NCBI RefSeq assembly: GCF_000259275.1
Contig: NC_017735.1
Location: forward strand, 868,001 to 932,000
From: Helicobacter cetorum MIT 99-5656
GTDB lineage: Bacteria; Campylobacterota; Campylobacteria; Campylobacterales; Helicobacteraceae
Direction of reading: 5' to 3'
DNA: 64,000 nucleotides
The notes under the pieces were generated by a model that was not told where the DNA came from, did no database searches, and was given only the letters and a program-made list of their open reading frames with translations. Below, one piece after another: positions 12,297 through 21,544 of the stretch. A program made the translations under genes and the position numbers. The first letter of the stretch is position 1. Each line of letters starts with the position of its first letter.

Positions 12297-12619
12297 GTGT
12301 TAAAAGGGTATTTAAAAAACATTAAAGACATTAGCCCCACTACGAATGAATACACGCACCGCCCTTTTTTATACAACTTGCTTAATACTTTAAAAAACAA
12401 GTTCAATAAAGACCTTAAGATTGAACACGAACCTTCAAGAGACAAACAAGGGGGTCAGCCAGATTTTCGCATTTCTTATCAAGGGCTTAATATCGGCTAT
12501 GTAGAAAACTTGTTACGCTTTTTAATGAATTTCTAAATCAAGAAGTTATTCAAATCACTACTGCTAATGACTTTGCCTTGCATTTAAAGGTTAAGATAGC
12601 CTTAAAATGTTTTTGTTAG
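12297..12619 (+). pseudogene. N-terminal remnant of a type IIG/ISP-like restriction enzyme
   Basis: A 79-codon ORF (GTG start) resembles the N-terminal nuclease part of large type IIG/ISP enzymes: NEYTHRPFLYNLLNTL, EHEPSRDKQGGQPDF and NIGYVEN follow the PD-(D/E)xK layout, with PDF and the GYVE strand visible. It breaks at residue 79. A second frame then continues NEFLNQEVIQITTANDFALHL to about 12619, as expected after this domain, so the gene carries an internal deletion and frameshift. The body of the enzyme is missing and a HinfI-like RM pair follows. A C-terminal remnant lies beyond that pair at 14612-15194. Confidence 0.72.
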
Positions 12620-12653
12620 AATCAATAGGTCAACAGATAACAAAAAGGGTTTA

Positions 12654-13742
12654 TTGATAGCAATGGATTTTTTACAAACACACTTAAACTCTATCATAGA
12701 GGGGGATTGTTTAGAAAAACTACAAGATTTTCCTAATAAAAGCATTGATTTTATCTTTGCTGACCCCCCATATTTTATGCAAACAGAAGGGGAATTAAAA
12801 CGCTTTGAAGGCACAAAATTTCAAGGTGTTGAGGATAGTTGGGATAAATTTAGCTCTTTTGAAGAATACGATACATTTTGCTTAGCTTGGCTAAAAGAAT
12901 GCCAAAGAGTTTTAAAAGATAATGGCAGTATTTGCGTGATAGGGAGTTTTCAAAATATTTATCGTTTGGGGTATTTAATGCAAAATCTAGGATTTTGGAT
13001 ACTCAACGATATTATTTGGTATAAAAGTAATCCTGTGCCTAATTTTGCTGGCAAAAGACTATGTAATGCCCATGAGACGCTTATTTGGTGTGCTAAACAC
13101 AAAAATAGTAGAGTTACTTTTAATTACAAAACAATGAAATATCTTAATAATGATAAACAAGAAAAATCAGTGTGGCAAATTCCTATTTGTATTGGCAATG
13201 AAAGATTAAAAGATGCAGAAGGCAAAAAAGTGCATTCTACTCAAAAGCCAGAGGCGCTTTTAAAAAAAATTATTTTAAGTGCGACTAAACCTAAAGATAT
13301 TATTTTAGACCCCTTTTTTGGCACAGGCACAACAGGAGCTGTGGCTAAGTCTATGAATAGATTTTTTATTGGCATTGAAAAAGATTATTCTTATATCAAA
13401 GAGGCTACAAAACGCCTTGATAATATTATTGATAAAAGCGATTCTATCACTAATTTAGATTTGGAAACTAAGCCCCCAAAAATTCCTATGAGTCTTTTAA
13501 TTTCCAAACAATTGCTCAAAATTGGGGATTTTTTATATTCGCCTAACAAAGAAAAAATTTGTCAAGTTTTAGAAAATGGTAATGTAAAGGATAGCCAAAA
13601 TTATGAAACTTCTATCCATAAAATGAGTGCCAAATATTTAAATAAAATCAATCATAATGGCTGGAAATTTTTTTATGCGTATTATCAAAATGAATTTTTA
13701 TTACTAGATGAATTGCGTTATATTTGTCAAAAGGAGTTTTAA
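12654..13742 (+). CDS. HinfI-like adenine methyltransferase (GANTC)
   Basis: Beta-class N6-adenine methyltransferase. The catalytic motif FADPPYFMQTEGEL comes first (near residue 38), the AdoMet motif LDPFFGTGTTGAVA later (near residue 222). Long stretches follow M.HinfI as I remember it (WLKECQRVLK, GSFQNIYRLGY, FWILNDIIW, NPVPNF, SIHKMSAKYLNK, NGWKFFY), including the C-terminal domain, so GANTC methylation is well supported by similarity. At 362 aa the length matches. The TTG at 12654 has AAAGGG four bases upstream; ATG 12663 is the alternative start. Its stop overlaps the nuclease ATG (TAATG). Confidence 0.92.
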   Translation: MIAMDFLQTHLNSIIEGDCLEKLQDFPNKSIDFIFADPPYFMQTEGELKRFEGTKFQGVEDSWDKFSSFEEYDTFCLAWLKECQRVLKDNGSICVIGSFQNIYRLGYLMQNLGFWILNDIIWYKSNPVPNFAGKRLCNAHETLIWCAKHKNSRVTFNYKTMKYLNNDKQEKSVWQIPICIGNERLKDAEGKKVHSTQKPEALLKKIILSATKPKDIILDPFFGTGTTGAVAKSMNRFFIGIEKDYSYIKEATKRLDNIIDKSDSITNLDLETKPPKIPMSLLISKQLLKIGDFLYSPNKEKICQVLENGNVKDSQNYETSIHKMSAKYLNKINHNGWKFFYAYYQNEFLLLDELRYICQKEF

Positions 13743-14611
13743 TGGATTATCAAAAATTTAACAATATTTTTAATCATATTATTTTTTGCAAATCTAATCC
13801 CAAGGCAGATTTACTTATTAATATTGCTAAACACTCTGAACGCTATTTGGGTATTTTTAGACCTACTAAAACCAAAACAAAGTTATTGCAAAGCTTACTA
13901 GTTTCTCGTGAAATTAAATTTGGTAAAGCATTTGAATGCTTGGTTGGTAAATACTTAAAGGAATATAAGTTTGATACTTCTCCTGATAAATATGAAGTTT
14001 TGTTACAGAAAGCTTTAGAAATAGATCAGCTTGCAAAAAAAGATAATACTTATTATTTTATAGAACAAAAAATGCGAGATGACCATGATAGTGCTAAGAA
14101 ACGAGGACAGATAGAGAATTTTAAAGAAAAACTAAAATTGTTAATCAATCGTTATGGCGAAAATATTAAGGGTTATTTTTATTTTATAGATGATTGTTTG
14201 GCTAAAAATAAAAAATATTATGAAGAAGAATTGCAAAAATTGTCGTTTAAATATAAAGTTCCCTTAAAATTATGCTATGGTAGAGAATTATTTGAATTTC
14301 TTAATATCCCCCAAGTTTGGAGTGAGATTTTAGAATATTTAGTGCAATGGCGTGAAACTTTGCCGGATTTACCTAGTTTGAATTTTGATAAATATTTTTC
14401 AGAGAGCTTTGAAGAAATCAAAGATTTACCCCCAAATATTTATAGAAAGCTTTTAGATAATGATGAGATTTTTGAGAATATTGTTTTAATGTTATTTCCA
14501 AAAAGAAAGGTTTTAGAAATGTTAGTAGAACATTTTAGACAACAAGATGAAACGATTTATCGGCAATTAGCATCAAAGTTAGCAAACAAATTATCCTATC
14601 ATTCAAAATAG
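13742..14611 (+). CDS. HinfI-like type II restriction endonuclease (GANTC)
   Basis: Partner nuclease of the preceding methyltransferase. ATG 13742 is chosen because AAGGAG lies five bases upstream and the codon overlaps the methyltransferase stop by one base. The 289-aa protein is AT-rich and lysine-rich. A plausible catalytic core is KAFECLVGKYL, then EIDQLAKKDNTYYFIEQKMRDDH, where D and E-x-K residues fit a PD-(D/E)xK site. The identity as a GANTC cutter rests on its position beside a clear M.HinfI homologue and on the known H. pylori HpyAIV pair. No frameshift is seen, so the system looks functional. Confidence 0.83.
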   Translation: MDYQKFNNIFNHIIFCKSNPKADLLINIAKHSERYLGIFRPTKTKTKLLQSLLVSREIKFGKAFECLVGKYLKEYKFDTSPDKYEVLLQKALEIDQLAKKDNTYYFIEQKMRDDHDSAKKRGQIENFKEKLKLLINRYGENIKGYFYFIDDCLAKNKKYYEEELQKLSFKYKVPLKLCYGRELFEFLNIPQVWSEILEYLVQWRETLPDLPSLNFDKYFSESFEEIKDLPPNIYRKLLDNDEIFENIVLMLFPKRKVLEMLVEHFRQQDETIYRQLASKLANKLSYHSK

Positions 14612-15194
14612 GTGGGAATCCTTTTATTATAAACAGCGTCTTTATATCAACAAAAGCGCTTATTTTAAAGGGGTGAGTAAGGAAATTTATAGTTACATGA
14701 TAGGGGGATATGGTGTTTTAGAAAAGTATTTAAAGAGCCATAAAAACGAGTCTTGCGACTTTTACCATGTGGAGAAAATGATTAAAGTCATCGCACGCAC
14801 GATTGAAATCCAAAGCTTACTAGAAATTTTAACGAACGATTTACCCCACCTAGAAGGCAACACTTCTAAAAATTTGATTCAAGAAATATTGCAAGACTTA
14901 CCCCCCCCCCCCCATTTAAGCCAAGTAGCATTAGCGGGTGTGAGACAAGCACGAGCGAGCCAAAAGTATTTGCATGCGTTTATAACACACTATCATGGAA
15001 ATGTGTCTCATATCCAACCGCACCACAGAGGGCAACTATGTATTTCCCCTATGTCTAATCTCGCCCTAATTTGCGATAGAGGTAGCAAAGCTAGTCCTAT
15101 TTCTAATATTTTTATGAGCAACATGCTTTGTGATTTGCATTTAAATGGTTCAGGAAGTTATGCGTTTTTATTGTATCGCTTAGGCTCAAAATAA
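14612..15194 (+). pseudogene. C-terminal remnants of a type IIG/ISP-like enzyme, scrambled, with C13 tract
   Basis: From the end of the nuclease gene the frame reads ESFYYKQRLYINKSAYFKGV and then IYSYMIGGYGVLEKYLKSHK, which is the typical C-terminal signature of type ISP/IIG enzymes. After a run of 13 C (14901-14913) the same frame continues with SNLALICDRGSK and SNIFMSNMLCDLHL, which in these enzymes lies before that signature. The order is therefore inverted relative to an intact enzyme. An ORF of 173 codons from GTG 14673 is open but has no complete domain. Together with 12297-12619 it marks an enzyme gene broken up around the HinfI-like RM pair. Confidence 0.68.
14901..14913 (+). repeat. 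Poly-C tract (13 C)
   Basis: Thirteen consecutive C inside the 173-codon remnant ORF, coding part of a proline run. Tracts of this length slip readily in Helicobacter and switch genes on and off. Here the reading frame is open across it, but the flanking ORF is a remnant, so it is probably a relic of the phase switch of the former enzyme. Confidence 0.95.
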
Positions 15195-15285
15195 GTGGGT
15201 ATATTGTCTAAATTTAGATAGAATAAACACAAAAATTGAATAAGCCCTATTAAGGCTATATTAAAAATGGGTGGTGATACTGAAA

Positions 15286-16641
15286 ATGGCAAAACGACTT
15301 TTTAAGGGGTTGTTAGGGGTTTCTCTTTCTTTAGCTCTTTGTGTAACTCTATATGGTGGCGAGACTAAGGAAAAAAAGCCAGTTAAAGAAAATCCGCAAG
15401 AATTAGCGGCTAAAAGGGTTGAAGCGTTCAATCGTTTCACTAATGTGGTTTCAGAAATTGAAAAAAAGTATGTGGATAAAATCAGCATTTCTGAGATTAT
15501 GACAAAAGCTATTGAAGGCTTGCTCTCTAACTTGGACGCGCATTCGGCGTATTTGAACGAAAAGAAGTTTAAAGAATTTCAAGCCCAAACTGATGGCGAA
15601 TTTGGTGGGCTTGGAATCACAGTGGGCTTGCGCGATGGTGTTTTAACCGTTATTGCCCCCCTAGAAGGCACGCCAGCTTATAAGGCTGGGGTTAAGTCAG
15701 GCGATAGCATTTTAAAAATCAATAAAGACAGCACGCTTAATATGAGTATTGATGATGCTATCAATCTTATGCGTGGCAAGCCAAAGACTCCTATTCAAAT
15801 CACTGTAGTGAGAAAAAACGAGCCAAAACCCTTAGTGTTTAATATTGTTAGAGATATTATCAAAGTCAAATCTGTGTATGTGAAAAAAATTGAAACAACC
15901 CCTTATTTATATGTTAGGGTAAATTCCTTTGATAGAAATGTTACTCAATCCGTTTTAGATGGGCTAAAAGCTAATCCTAAAACCAAAGGAATCGTGCTAG
16001 ATTTAAGGGGAAATCCAGGGGGACTGCTCAATCAAGCGGTGGGCTTGTCTAACCTATTCATCAAAGAAGGGGTTCTAGTCTCACAAAAGGGTAAGACTAA
16101 GGAAGAAAATTTAGAATACAAGGCCAATGGCAGAGCCCCTTATGCGAATTTACCTGTTGCGGTATTAGTTAATGGCGGTTCAGCGAGTGCGAGTGAGATT
16201 GTAGCAGGAGCGTTACAAGACCATAAACGGGCTGTTATCATCGGAGAAAACACCTTTGGTAAAGGAAGCGTGCAAATGCTCTTGCCTGTCAATAAAAATG
16301 AAGCGATTAAAATCACTACTGCACGCTATTATTTACCGAGTGGTCGCACCATTCAAGCTACCGGTATTAAGCCTGATATATTGATTTATCCAGGTAAGGT
16401 GCCAGAAAATGAAAACAAGTTCAGTCTGAAAGAAGCAGATTTAAAACACCATTTAGAGCAAGAACTCAAAAAACTTGATACTAAAGACCCTACTTCTAAA
16501 AATACAGATAAAAATAAGAAAAGCGAAGAGGAAAAAGACATCACCCCCAAAATGGTGGGCAATGATATTCAGTTGAAAGTCGCCATTGATAGCTTAAAGA
16601 CTTGGTCTATCATAGATGAGAAAGCTCAAAAAAAGAAATAA
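15286..16641 (+). CDS. ctpA: Carboxy-terminal processing protease (S41 family)
   Basis: Periplasmic PDZ-containing serine protease. Residues from ATG 15286 form a signal peptide (KRLFKGLLGVSLSLALCVTL). A PDZ domain (FGGLGITVGLRDGVLTVIAPLEG) follows, then the S41 catalytic region with NGGSASASEIVAGALQDH (catalytic Ser) and the Lys in GENTFGKGSVQ. At 451 aa it is the usual size. GTG 15271 is in frame but the signal peptide fits the ATG better. A TAGAAT box at about 15221 is a likely promoter. The C-terminal 70 residues are lysine-rich and low in complexity. Confidence 0.93.
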   Translation: MAKRLFKGLLGVSLSLALCVTLYGGETKEKKPVKENPQELAAKRVEAFNRFTNVVSEIEKKYVDKISISEIMTKAIEGLLSNLDAHSAYLNEKKFKEFQAQTDGEFGGLGITVGLRDGVLTVIAPLEGTPAYKAGVKSGDSILKINKDSTLNMSIDDAINLMRGKPKTPIQITVVRKNEPKPLVFNIVRDIIKVKSVYVKKIETTPYLYVRVNSFDRNVTQSVLDGLKANPKTKGIVLDLRGNPGGLLNQAVGLSNLFIKEGVLVSQKGKTKEENLEYKANGRAPYANLPVAVLVNGGSASASEIVAGALQDHKRAVIIGENTFGKGSVQMLLPVNKNEAIKITTARYYLPSGRTIQATGIKPDILIYPGKVPENENKFSLKEADLKHHLEQELKKLDTKDPTSKNTDKNKKSEEEKDITPKMVGNDIQLKVAIDSLKTWSIIDEKAQKKK

Positions 16642-16715
16642 GCCAGTTTGGTTTTCTTTGATTGAAGCTGAGATAAAGCAGCATTTTTGAAATGGCTTGT
16701 TTTTGCACGCATTCA

Positions 16716-17822
16716 ATGAAAATAATAAAAGCTATCGGCTCGATTTTAGCAGTTTTTATGGTGTTCTTGTATGCAGAGCCAGAAGAAGAAATCAAGCCAA
16801 AAGTAGCTTATCTCAAAGTCTCTCATTTAGAAAATTTAGAAAATACACCGGTTTATATAGGACAAACCATAGGTGTAACCTACGAATTATTGTTGTTTGA
16901 TGCTCAATTTTTGGAAGCCAAAATAGAAGGCGAACTAGATGAAACGCAAATTGAACCTTTAAGCAAAATGCCTAAATGGAGAAAAGTTGAAAAAGAGCTG
17001 TTTAAAACGACCTATTACTACAAGATTAAGGGCATGAAGGCTAATATACCAGCCCTAAAAGTCAGTGCGTTTTCTAATAAGGACAAGTATATAGACTATT
17101 CTACAGCCCCAAGTGTGGCTTTACAAGTAACCGATTTATCGCAAAACCCCCGCTATGCAGGGATTATGGCAAAGAATTTGGAAGTGGTGCAATACAAGAC
17201 AAAAGATTATGATGATGAAAATAATATTTTGGTTATGGAATTGGCGTTTAGGGGGGCGAATTGGGAAGATTTTAGCGTTAAAGAAGCGATTAAACAAGGT
17301 TTTGATAACGCTTCTTTGAATCAGAGCAAGGCTAAAGAAGGAAGCGTGTTTTATTATTGTGTGTTGCCTAAACACATTCAAAGCCTTTCGTTTGATTACT
17401 TTTCGCTTGAAAATAAGGAATTTCAAACCTTGTCTTTTTCAGTTATTCCCACTCAAGAAAGCGTGATAACTCAAGATGAATTAGTGCCTAAAAATAATTT
17501 TTTAATCTTTTCTAATATCGCATTATTAGTTTTATGCGTGTTTTTCTTGGTGCTATTTTTGATTTTTGGACGCAAACTCATTTTTTTATTGCTTGGAGTT
17601 TTGTGCTTGGGATTTGCTCTATATAATCTCTGGCTCACGCAACGCTCAGCTACTTTGCTCGCTCAAAAAGAAATCCGCATTTTACCCACGCAAAATTCTA
17701 CGATTTTAGGCGTTTCTAAAAATAACATGCCTATTAAAATCCTAGACTCGCACAACAATTACTATAAAATCTTAACTCCGCATGAACAAATAGGATGGGT
17801 GAAGAAAAATGAAGTCAAATAG
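16716..17822 (+). CDS. BatD-like membrane protein with C-terminal SH3-type domain
   Basis: Envelope protein of unknown function. From ATG 16716 the sequence begins with a signal peptide ([18 protein letters not shown]), then a beta-rich extracytoplasmic region reminiscent of BatD/oxygen-tolerance proteins, two membrane helices (about residues 270-310), and a C-terminal bacterial SH3-like segment ([12 protein letters not shown] to [10 protein letters not shown]). An upstream ATG at 16692 is possible but adds residues before the signal peptide. The 3' end overlaps plsC by 14 bases. It is conserved in H. pylori. Confidence 0.78.
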   Translation: MKIIKAIGSILAVFMVFLYAEPEEEIKPKVAYLKVSHLENLENTPVYIGQTIGVTYELLLFDAQFLEAKIEGELDETQIEPLSKMPKWRKVEKELFKTTYYYKIKGMKANIPALKVSAFSNKDKYIDYSTAPSVALQVTDLSQNPRYAGIMAKNLEVVQYKTKDYDDENNILVMELAFRGANWEDFSVKEAIKQGFDNASLNQSKAKEGSVFYYCVLPKHIQSLSFDYFSLENKEFQTLSFSVIPTQESVITQDELVPKNNFLIFSNIALLVLCVFFLVLFLIFGRKLIFLLLGVLCLGFALYNLWLTQRSATLLAQKEIRILPTQNSTILGVSKNNMPIKILDSHNNYYKILTPHEQIGWVKKNEVK

Positions 17823-18510
17823 CTTAAGGGCGATTTATAGAGCCTTAGTTATCGCTATAGGACTAGCCATTATCATTGTTTTGAATTACTTCAATCGTAA
17901 GAATAACAACGCGCGCTCCACTCGTAAAACCTGTGCGAGCTTTTTTGCTCTCACAGGCATTACTTTAGAAAAAGTAGGCGAATTTGATACAGATGCAAAA
18001 CTCATTGTCCTAAACCACCAAAGCTTGCTAGACATCATTTACCTAGAAGCCTACCACCCTAACAATATTTGCTGGATTGCTAAAAAAGAGCTTGGAGAAA
18101 TCCCTTTTTATGGGCATGCCCTAACAGATACTGAGATGATTTTAATAGATAGAGATGATAAAAAGGGGCTTGTAAGTCTCTTAAAAGCTTGTAAAGAAAA
18201 GTTGAACCAAAACCGACCTTTAGTGATTTTCCCTGAAGGCACTAGGGGTAAAGGACAAGAAAAATTTCTACCCTTTAAGCAAGGGGCAAAAATTATCGCT
18301 GAAAAATTCCAGCTCAAAATCCAGCCTATGGTTTTAATCAATTCTATTAAAGTTTTCAATTCTAAGCCTTTAGAAGCCTATAAAACCCGCACTAAACTAG
18401 TTATGCTAGAGAGCTATACGCCTGATTTTAATGCACCGACTTGGTATGAAGAATTAGAAAAACGCATGCAAACAGAATATTTGAAACATTACCACGAGCT
18501 AAATGCTTAA
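17809..18510 (+). CDS. plsC: 1-acyl-sn-glycerol-3-phosphate acyltransferase
   Basis: Second acylation step of phospholipid synthesis at the inner membrane. It has one N-terminal hydrophobic helix, the catalytic NHQSLLD motif (H-x4-D) near residue 66, and FPEGTRGKG for glycerol-phosphate binding. At 233 aa the length is normal. It begins inside the end of the preceding gene, so the two are co-translated. Confidence 0.93.
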   Translation: MKSNSLRAIYRALVIAIGLAIIIVLNYFNRKNNNARSTRKTCASFFALTGITLEKVGEFDTDAKLIVLNHQSLLDIIYLEAYHPNNICWIAKKELGEIPFYGHALTDTEMILIDRDDKKGLVSLLKACKEKLNQNRPLVIFPEGTRGKGQEKFLPFKQGAKIIAEKFQLKIQPMVLINSIKVFNSKPLEAYKTRTKLVMLESYTPDFNAPTWYEELEKRMQTEYLKHYHELNA

Positions 18511-18534
18511 TTTTGAAATTAGCCCCTTCAAAGC

Positions 18535-19236
18535 ATGAAACTTTTTGATTACGCCCCTTTGAGCCTACTTTGGCGAGAGTTTCTACAAAGCGAATTTAAA
18601 AAGCCCTATTTCTTAGAAATAGAAAAACGCTATTTAGAAGCCCTAGAAAGCCCTAATACTATCTTTCCTAAAAGCTCAAATTTGTTTAACGCTCTTAATT
18701 TAACACCCCCCCATGCCGTTAAAATCATTCTCTTAGGACAAGACCCCTACCATTCCACCTACCTAGAAAATAACAATGAATTACCTGTAGCCATGGGGTT
18801 AAGCTTTAGTGTAAATATTAACGCTCCTATTCCACCAAGCCTACGAAATATCTATAAAGAATTGCATGCGAATTTAGGCGTGCCTATCGCTTGTTGCGGG
18901 GATTTGAGCGCATGGGCTAAAAGGGGTATGTTGTTATTAAACGCCATTTTAAGCGTAGAAAAGCACAAAGCCGCTTCGCACAAGCATATTGGCTGGGAAC
19001 GCTTTAGCGATAGGATATTAGAACGCCTTTTTGAAACCACCACCCCCTTAATCGTGGTGTTATTAGGACAGGTCGCTCAAAAAAAGAGCGCATTAATTCC
19101 GTCTAATAAACACATCGTTATCACAGCACCACATCCTAGCCCATTAGCTAGGGGGTTTTTAGGGAGTGGGGTTTTTTCAAACATTCAAAAAGCTTACAGA
19201 GAGATTTATCACACGGATTTTGACTTCAGCTTGTAA
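18535..19236 (+). CDS. ung: Uracil-DNA glycosylase
   Basis: Removes uracil from DNA. The water-activating loop LGQDPYH (near residue 65) and the DNA-intercalating HPSPLARGF loop are both present, as is the uracil-binding LLLNAILSVE region. At 233 aa it is full length. Start ATG 18535 follows the plsC stop by 24 bases. A run of seven C in the TPPHAVKII region (about 18706) is part of the reading frame. Confidence 0.95.
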   Translation: MKLFDYAPLSLLWREFLQSEFKKPYFLEIEKRYLEALESPNTIFPKSSNLFNALNLTPPHAVKIILLGQDPYHSTYLENNNELPVAMGLSFSVNINAPIPPSLRNIYKELHANLGVPIACCGDLSAWAKRGMLLLNAILSVEKHKAASHKHIGWERFSDRILERLFETTTPLIVVLLGQVAQKKSALIPSNKHIVITAPHPSPLARGFLGSGVFSNIQKAYREIYHTDFDFSL

Positions 19237-19307
19237 CTTAAGAATAACTTTATTTAAGGGCATTTGTGATAGAATGCTACTTTTTAAATAAAGGAATATT
19301 TGATACC

Positions 19308-20300
19308 ATGCCAATTAAAATCGCTATCAATGGAACAGGACGCATAGGTTTATGTGCAATAAGAGCCGCCAGCAAGAGAAAAGAGTTAGAAATCGTAGCC
19401 ATTAATTCTACCGCCGAAATAGAAACTCTTTTGCATTTGCTACGCCATGATAGTGTGCATGGGCGTTTTGAAGCCAAGTTGAATGCCGATAGAACCCTAA
19501 GTATCGGGCATAGCAAAAATATTTTGGTGCTGAGTGAGCGAGATATAAATAAACTTGATTTTTCCGTAGCTCAAGCTGAAGTTATCATAGAATGCACCGG
19601 AAAATTCAATTCTTTAGAAGCTTCAAGCGCACATCTTAAAAACGGCGTGAAAAAAGTTGTCATCTCTGCCCCAGCAAAGAATGCGCCCACCTTTGTCTAT
19701 GGAGTGAACCACACAAATTATCACAATGAAAGCGTTATTTCTAATGCATCTTGCACGACTAATGCGACCGCCCCTTTACTAAAAATCTTAGATGAAGCTT
19801 TTCATATAGAAAACGCTCTTTTAACCACTATCCATAGCTACACTAACGACCAAAATCTCTTAGACACCAAGCACAAGGATATCCGCCGTGCTAGAGCGGC
19901 AAATCTTAATCTCATTCCCACAAGCACCGGCGTAAGCAAAGCCATTTCGCTAGTCTTGCCCCATTTAGGCCCTAAGATTACAGGGCTTGCAATTAGGGTG
20001 CCTACCCCTAATGTGAGTTTAGTAGATTTGTCGCTAACTTTTAACAAAGCTGTTACTAAAGAAAGCATTCAACACGCATTCAAAGAAGCTTGTGAGAATG
20101 AATTTAGGGGGCTTGTAGGTATTGATGAAGAGAAGCTTGTTTCAAGCGATTTTATTTCTTCGCCCTTAAGTGCTATTGTGATTGATGACCAAGTGATGAC
20201 AATAGGTGAAAAAAATGCTAAAGTGTTAGCATGGTATGACAATGAAATGGGCTATAGCGAGCGCTTAATTGATATGGCACAACATGCCGCACAAAATTAA
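19308..20300 (+). CDS. gap: Glyceraldehyde-3-phosphate dehydrogenase
   Basis: Glycolytic/gluconeogenic enzyme with the N-terminal NAD fold INGTGRIGL and the active-site cysteine in [17 protein letters not shown] 19308 is chosen because it begins the canonical [13 protein letters not shown] and has AAGGAA about ten bases upstream; the frame runs further back to 19266 without homology. The protein is 330 aa. pgk follows 14 bases after, forming the common gap-pgk unit. Confidence 0.95.
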   Translation: MPIKIAINGTGRIGLCAIRAASKRKELEIVAINSTAEIETLLHLLRHDSVHGRFEAKLNADRTLSIGHSKNILVLSERDINKLDFSVAQAEVIIECTGKFNSLEASSAHLKNGVKKVVISAPAKNAPTFVYGVNHTNYHNESVISNASCTTNATAPLLKILDEAFHIENALLTTIHSYTNDQNLLDTKHKDIRRARAANLNLIPTSTGVSKAISLVLPHLGPKITGLAIRVPTPNVSLVDLSLTFNKAVTKESIQHAFKEACENEFRGLVGIDEEKLVSSDFISSPLSAIVIDDQVMTIGEKNAKVLAWYDNEMGYSERLIDMAQHAAQN

Positions 20301-20314
20301 AAGAAAGGATTTTT

Positions 20315-21523
20315 ATGTTAGCTAAAATGTCGTTTATGCAAAATGTTAAAAACATTCAAGAAGTAGAAGTTAAGAATAAAAGGGTGCTAATTAGAGTGGA
20401 TTTTAATGTGCCTTTAGATGAAAACCTTAATATCACTGATGACACACGCATAAGAGAGAGTCTCCCTACCATTCAATTTTGTATTGATAATAAGGCTAAA
20501 GATATTATTTTGGTCAGCCATTTAGGTCGTCCTAAGGGCGTTGAAGAGAAATTGAGCTTAAAGCCCTTTTTAAAACGCCTTGAAAGGCTATTGAACCACG
20601 AAGTGATTTTTTCACAGAATATCACGCAATTACAACATACTCTAAAAGAAAAATCGCAAGCAAGGATTTTTCTTTTAGAAAATATTCGTTTTCTAAAGGG
20701 TGAAGAAGAAAATGACAACAATCTAGCTAAAGAATTAGCGAGCCTGTGCGATGTGTTTGTTAATGATGCCTTTGGCACAAGCCACAGAAAGCATGCAAGC
20801 ACTTATGGGGCGGCTCAATTTGCCCCCATTAAGGTGAGCGGATTTTTACTCAAAAAAGAAATTGATTCTTTTTATCAAGCGTTTAACCACCCCTTACGCC
20901 CCCTATTATTAATCGTGGGGGGAGCTAAGGTCAGCTCTAAACTCACTCTATTAAAAAACATTTTAGATTTAATTGACAAGCTCATTATTGCTGGGGCGAT
21001 GAGCAACACCTTCTTAAAAGCCTTAGGTTATGATGTAAAGGATTCTCTAGTAGAAGATGCTTTATTAGGAGAAGCCCTAGAATTATTAAAGAGTGCGAAA
21101 GAAAAAAAAGTCAAAGTCTATTTGCCCATAGATGCTGTTACAACTGATGATATTTTAAATCCTAAACAAATCAAAATTTCACCCGTTCAAGATATTGAGC
21201 CTAAGCATAAAATCGCTGATATAGGACCTGCGAGCGTGAAGTTATTCTCTGAAGTCATAGAGAGCGCACCTACCATTATATGGAATGGTCCCTTGGGTGT
21301 GCATGAAAAACAAGAATTTGCTAGAGGAACAACCTTTTTAGCTCATAAAATCGCTGACACTTACGCCTTTTCTCTCATCGGTGGGGGTGATACTATTGAT
21401 GCGATTAATCGTGCGGGTGAAAAGGATAACATGAGCTTTATTTCTACAGGTGGGGGGGCGAGTTTGGAGCTGTTAGAAGGTAAGATTCTACCTTGTTTTG
21501 AGGTTTTAGATAAGCGTCATTAA
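20315..21523 (+). CDS. pgk: Phosphoglycerate kinase
   Basis: Transfers phosphate between 1,3-bisphosphoglycerate and ADP. Visible are VLIRVDFNVPLD, SHLGRPKG, ENIRFLKGEE, FVNDAFGTSHRKHAS, and the nucleotide-binding GGGDTIDAI and STGGGASLELLEG. At 402 aa it is full length. ATG 20315 has a strong AAAGGA site. It lies in one unit with gap. Confidence 0.96.
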   Translation: MLAKMSFMQNVKNIQEVEVKNKRVLIRVDFNVPLDENLNITDDTRIRESLPTIQFCIDNKAKDIILVSHLGRPKGVEEKLSLKPFLKRLERLLNHEVIFSQNITQLQHTLKEKSQARIFLLENIRFLKGEEENDNNLAKELASLCDVFVNDAFGTSHRKHASTYGAAQFAPIKVSGFLLKKEIDSFYQAFNHPLRPLLLIVGGAKVSSKLTLLKNILDLIDKLIIAGAMSNTFLKALGYDVKDSLVEDALLGEALELLKSAKEKKVKVYLPIDAVTTDDILNPKQIKISPVQDIEPKHKIADIGPASVKLFSEVIESAPTIIWNGPLGVHEKQEFARGTTFLAHKIADTYAFSLIGGGDTIDAINRAGEKDNMSFISTGGGASLELLEGKILPCFEVLDKRH

Positions 21524-21544
21524 CTCTTTCAATAAGGATTGCTT

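Noticed and set aside
14901-14913. C13 tract as an active phase switch of a functional gene
   Set aside because: The ORF around it has no complete domain and its parts are out of the normal order, so the tract is more likely a relic.
15271-15285. GTG 15271 as the ctpA start
   Set aside because: It adds five residues before a clean signal peptide that begins at ATG 15286.
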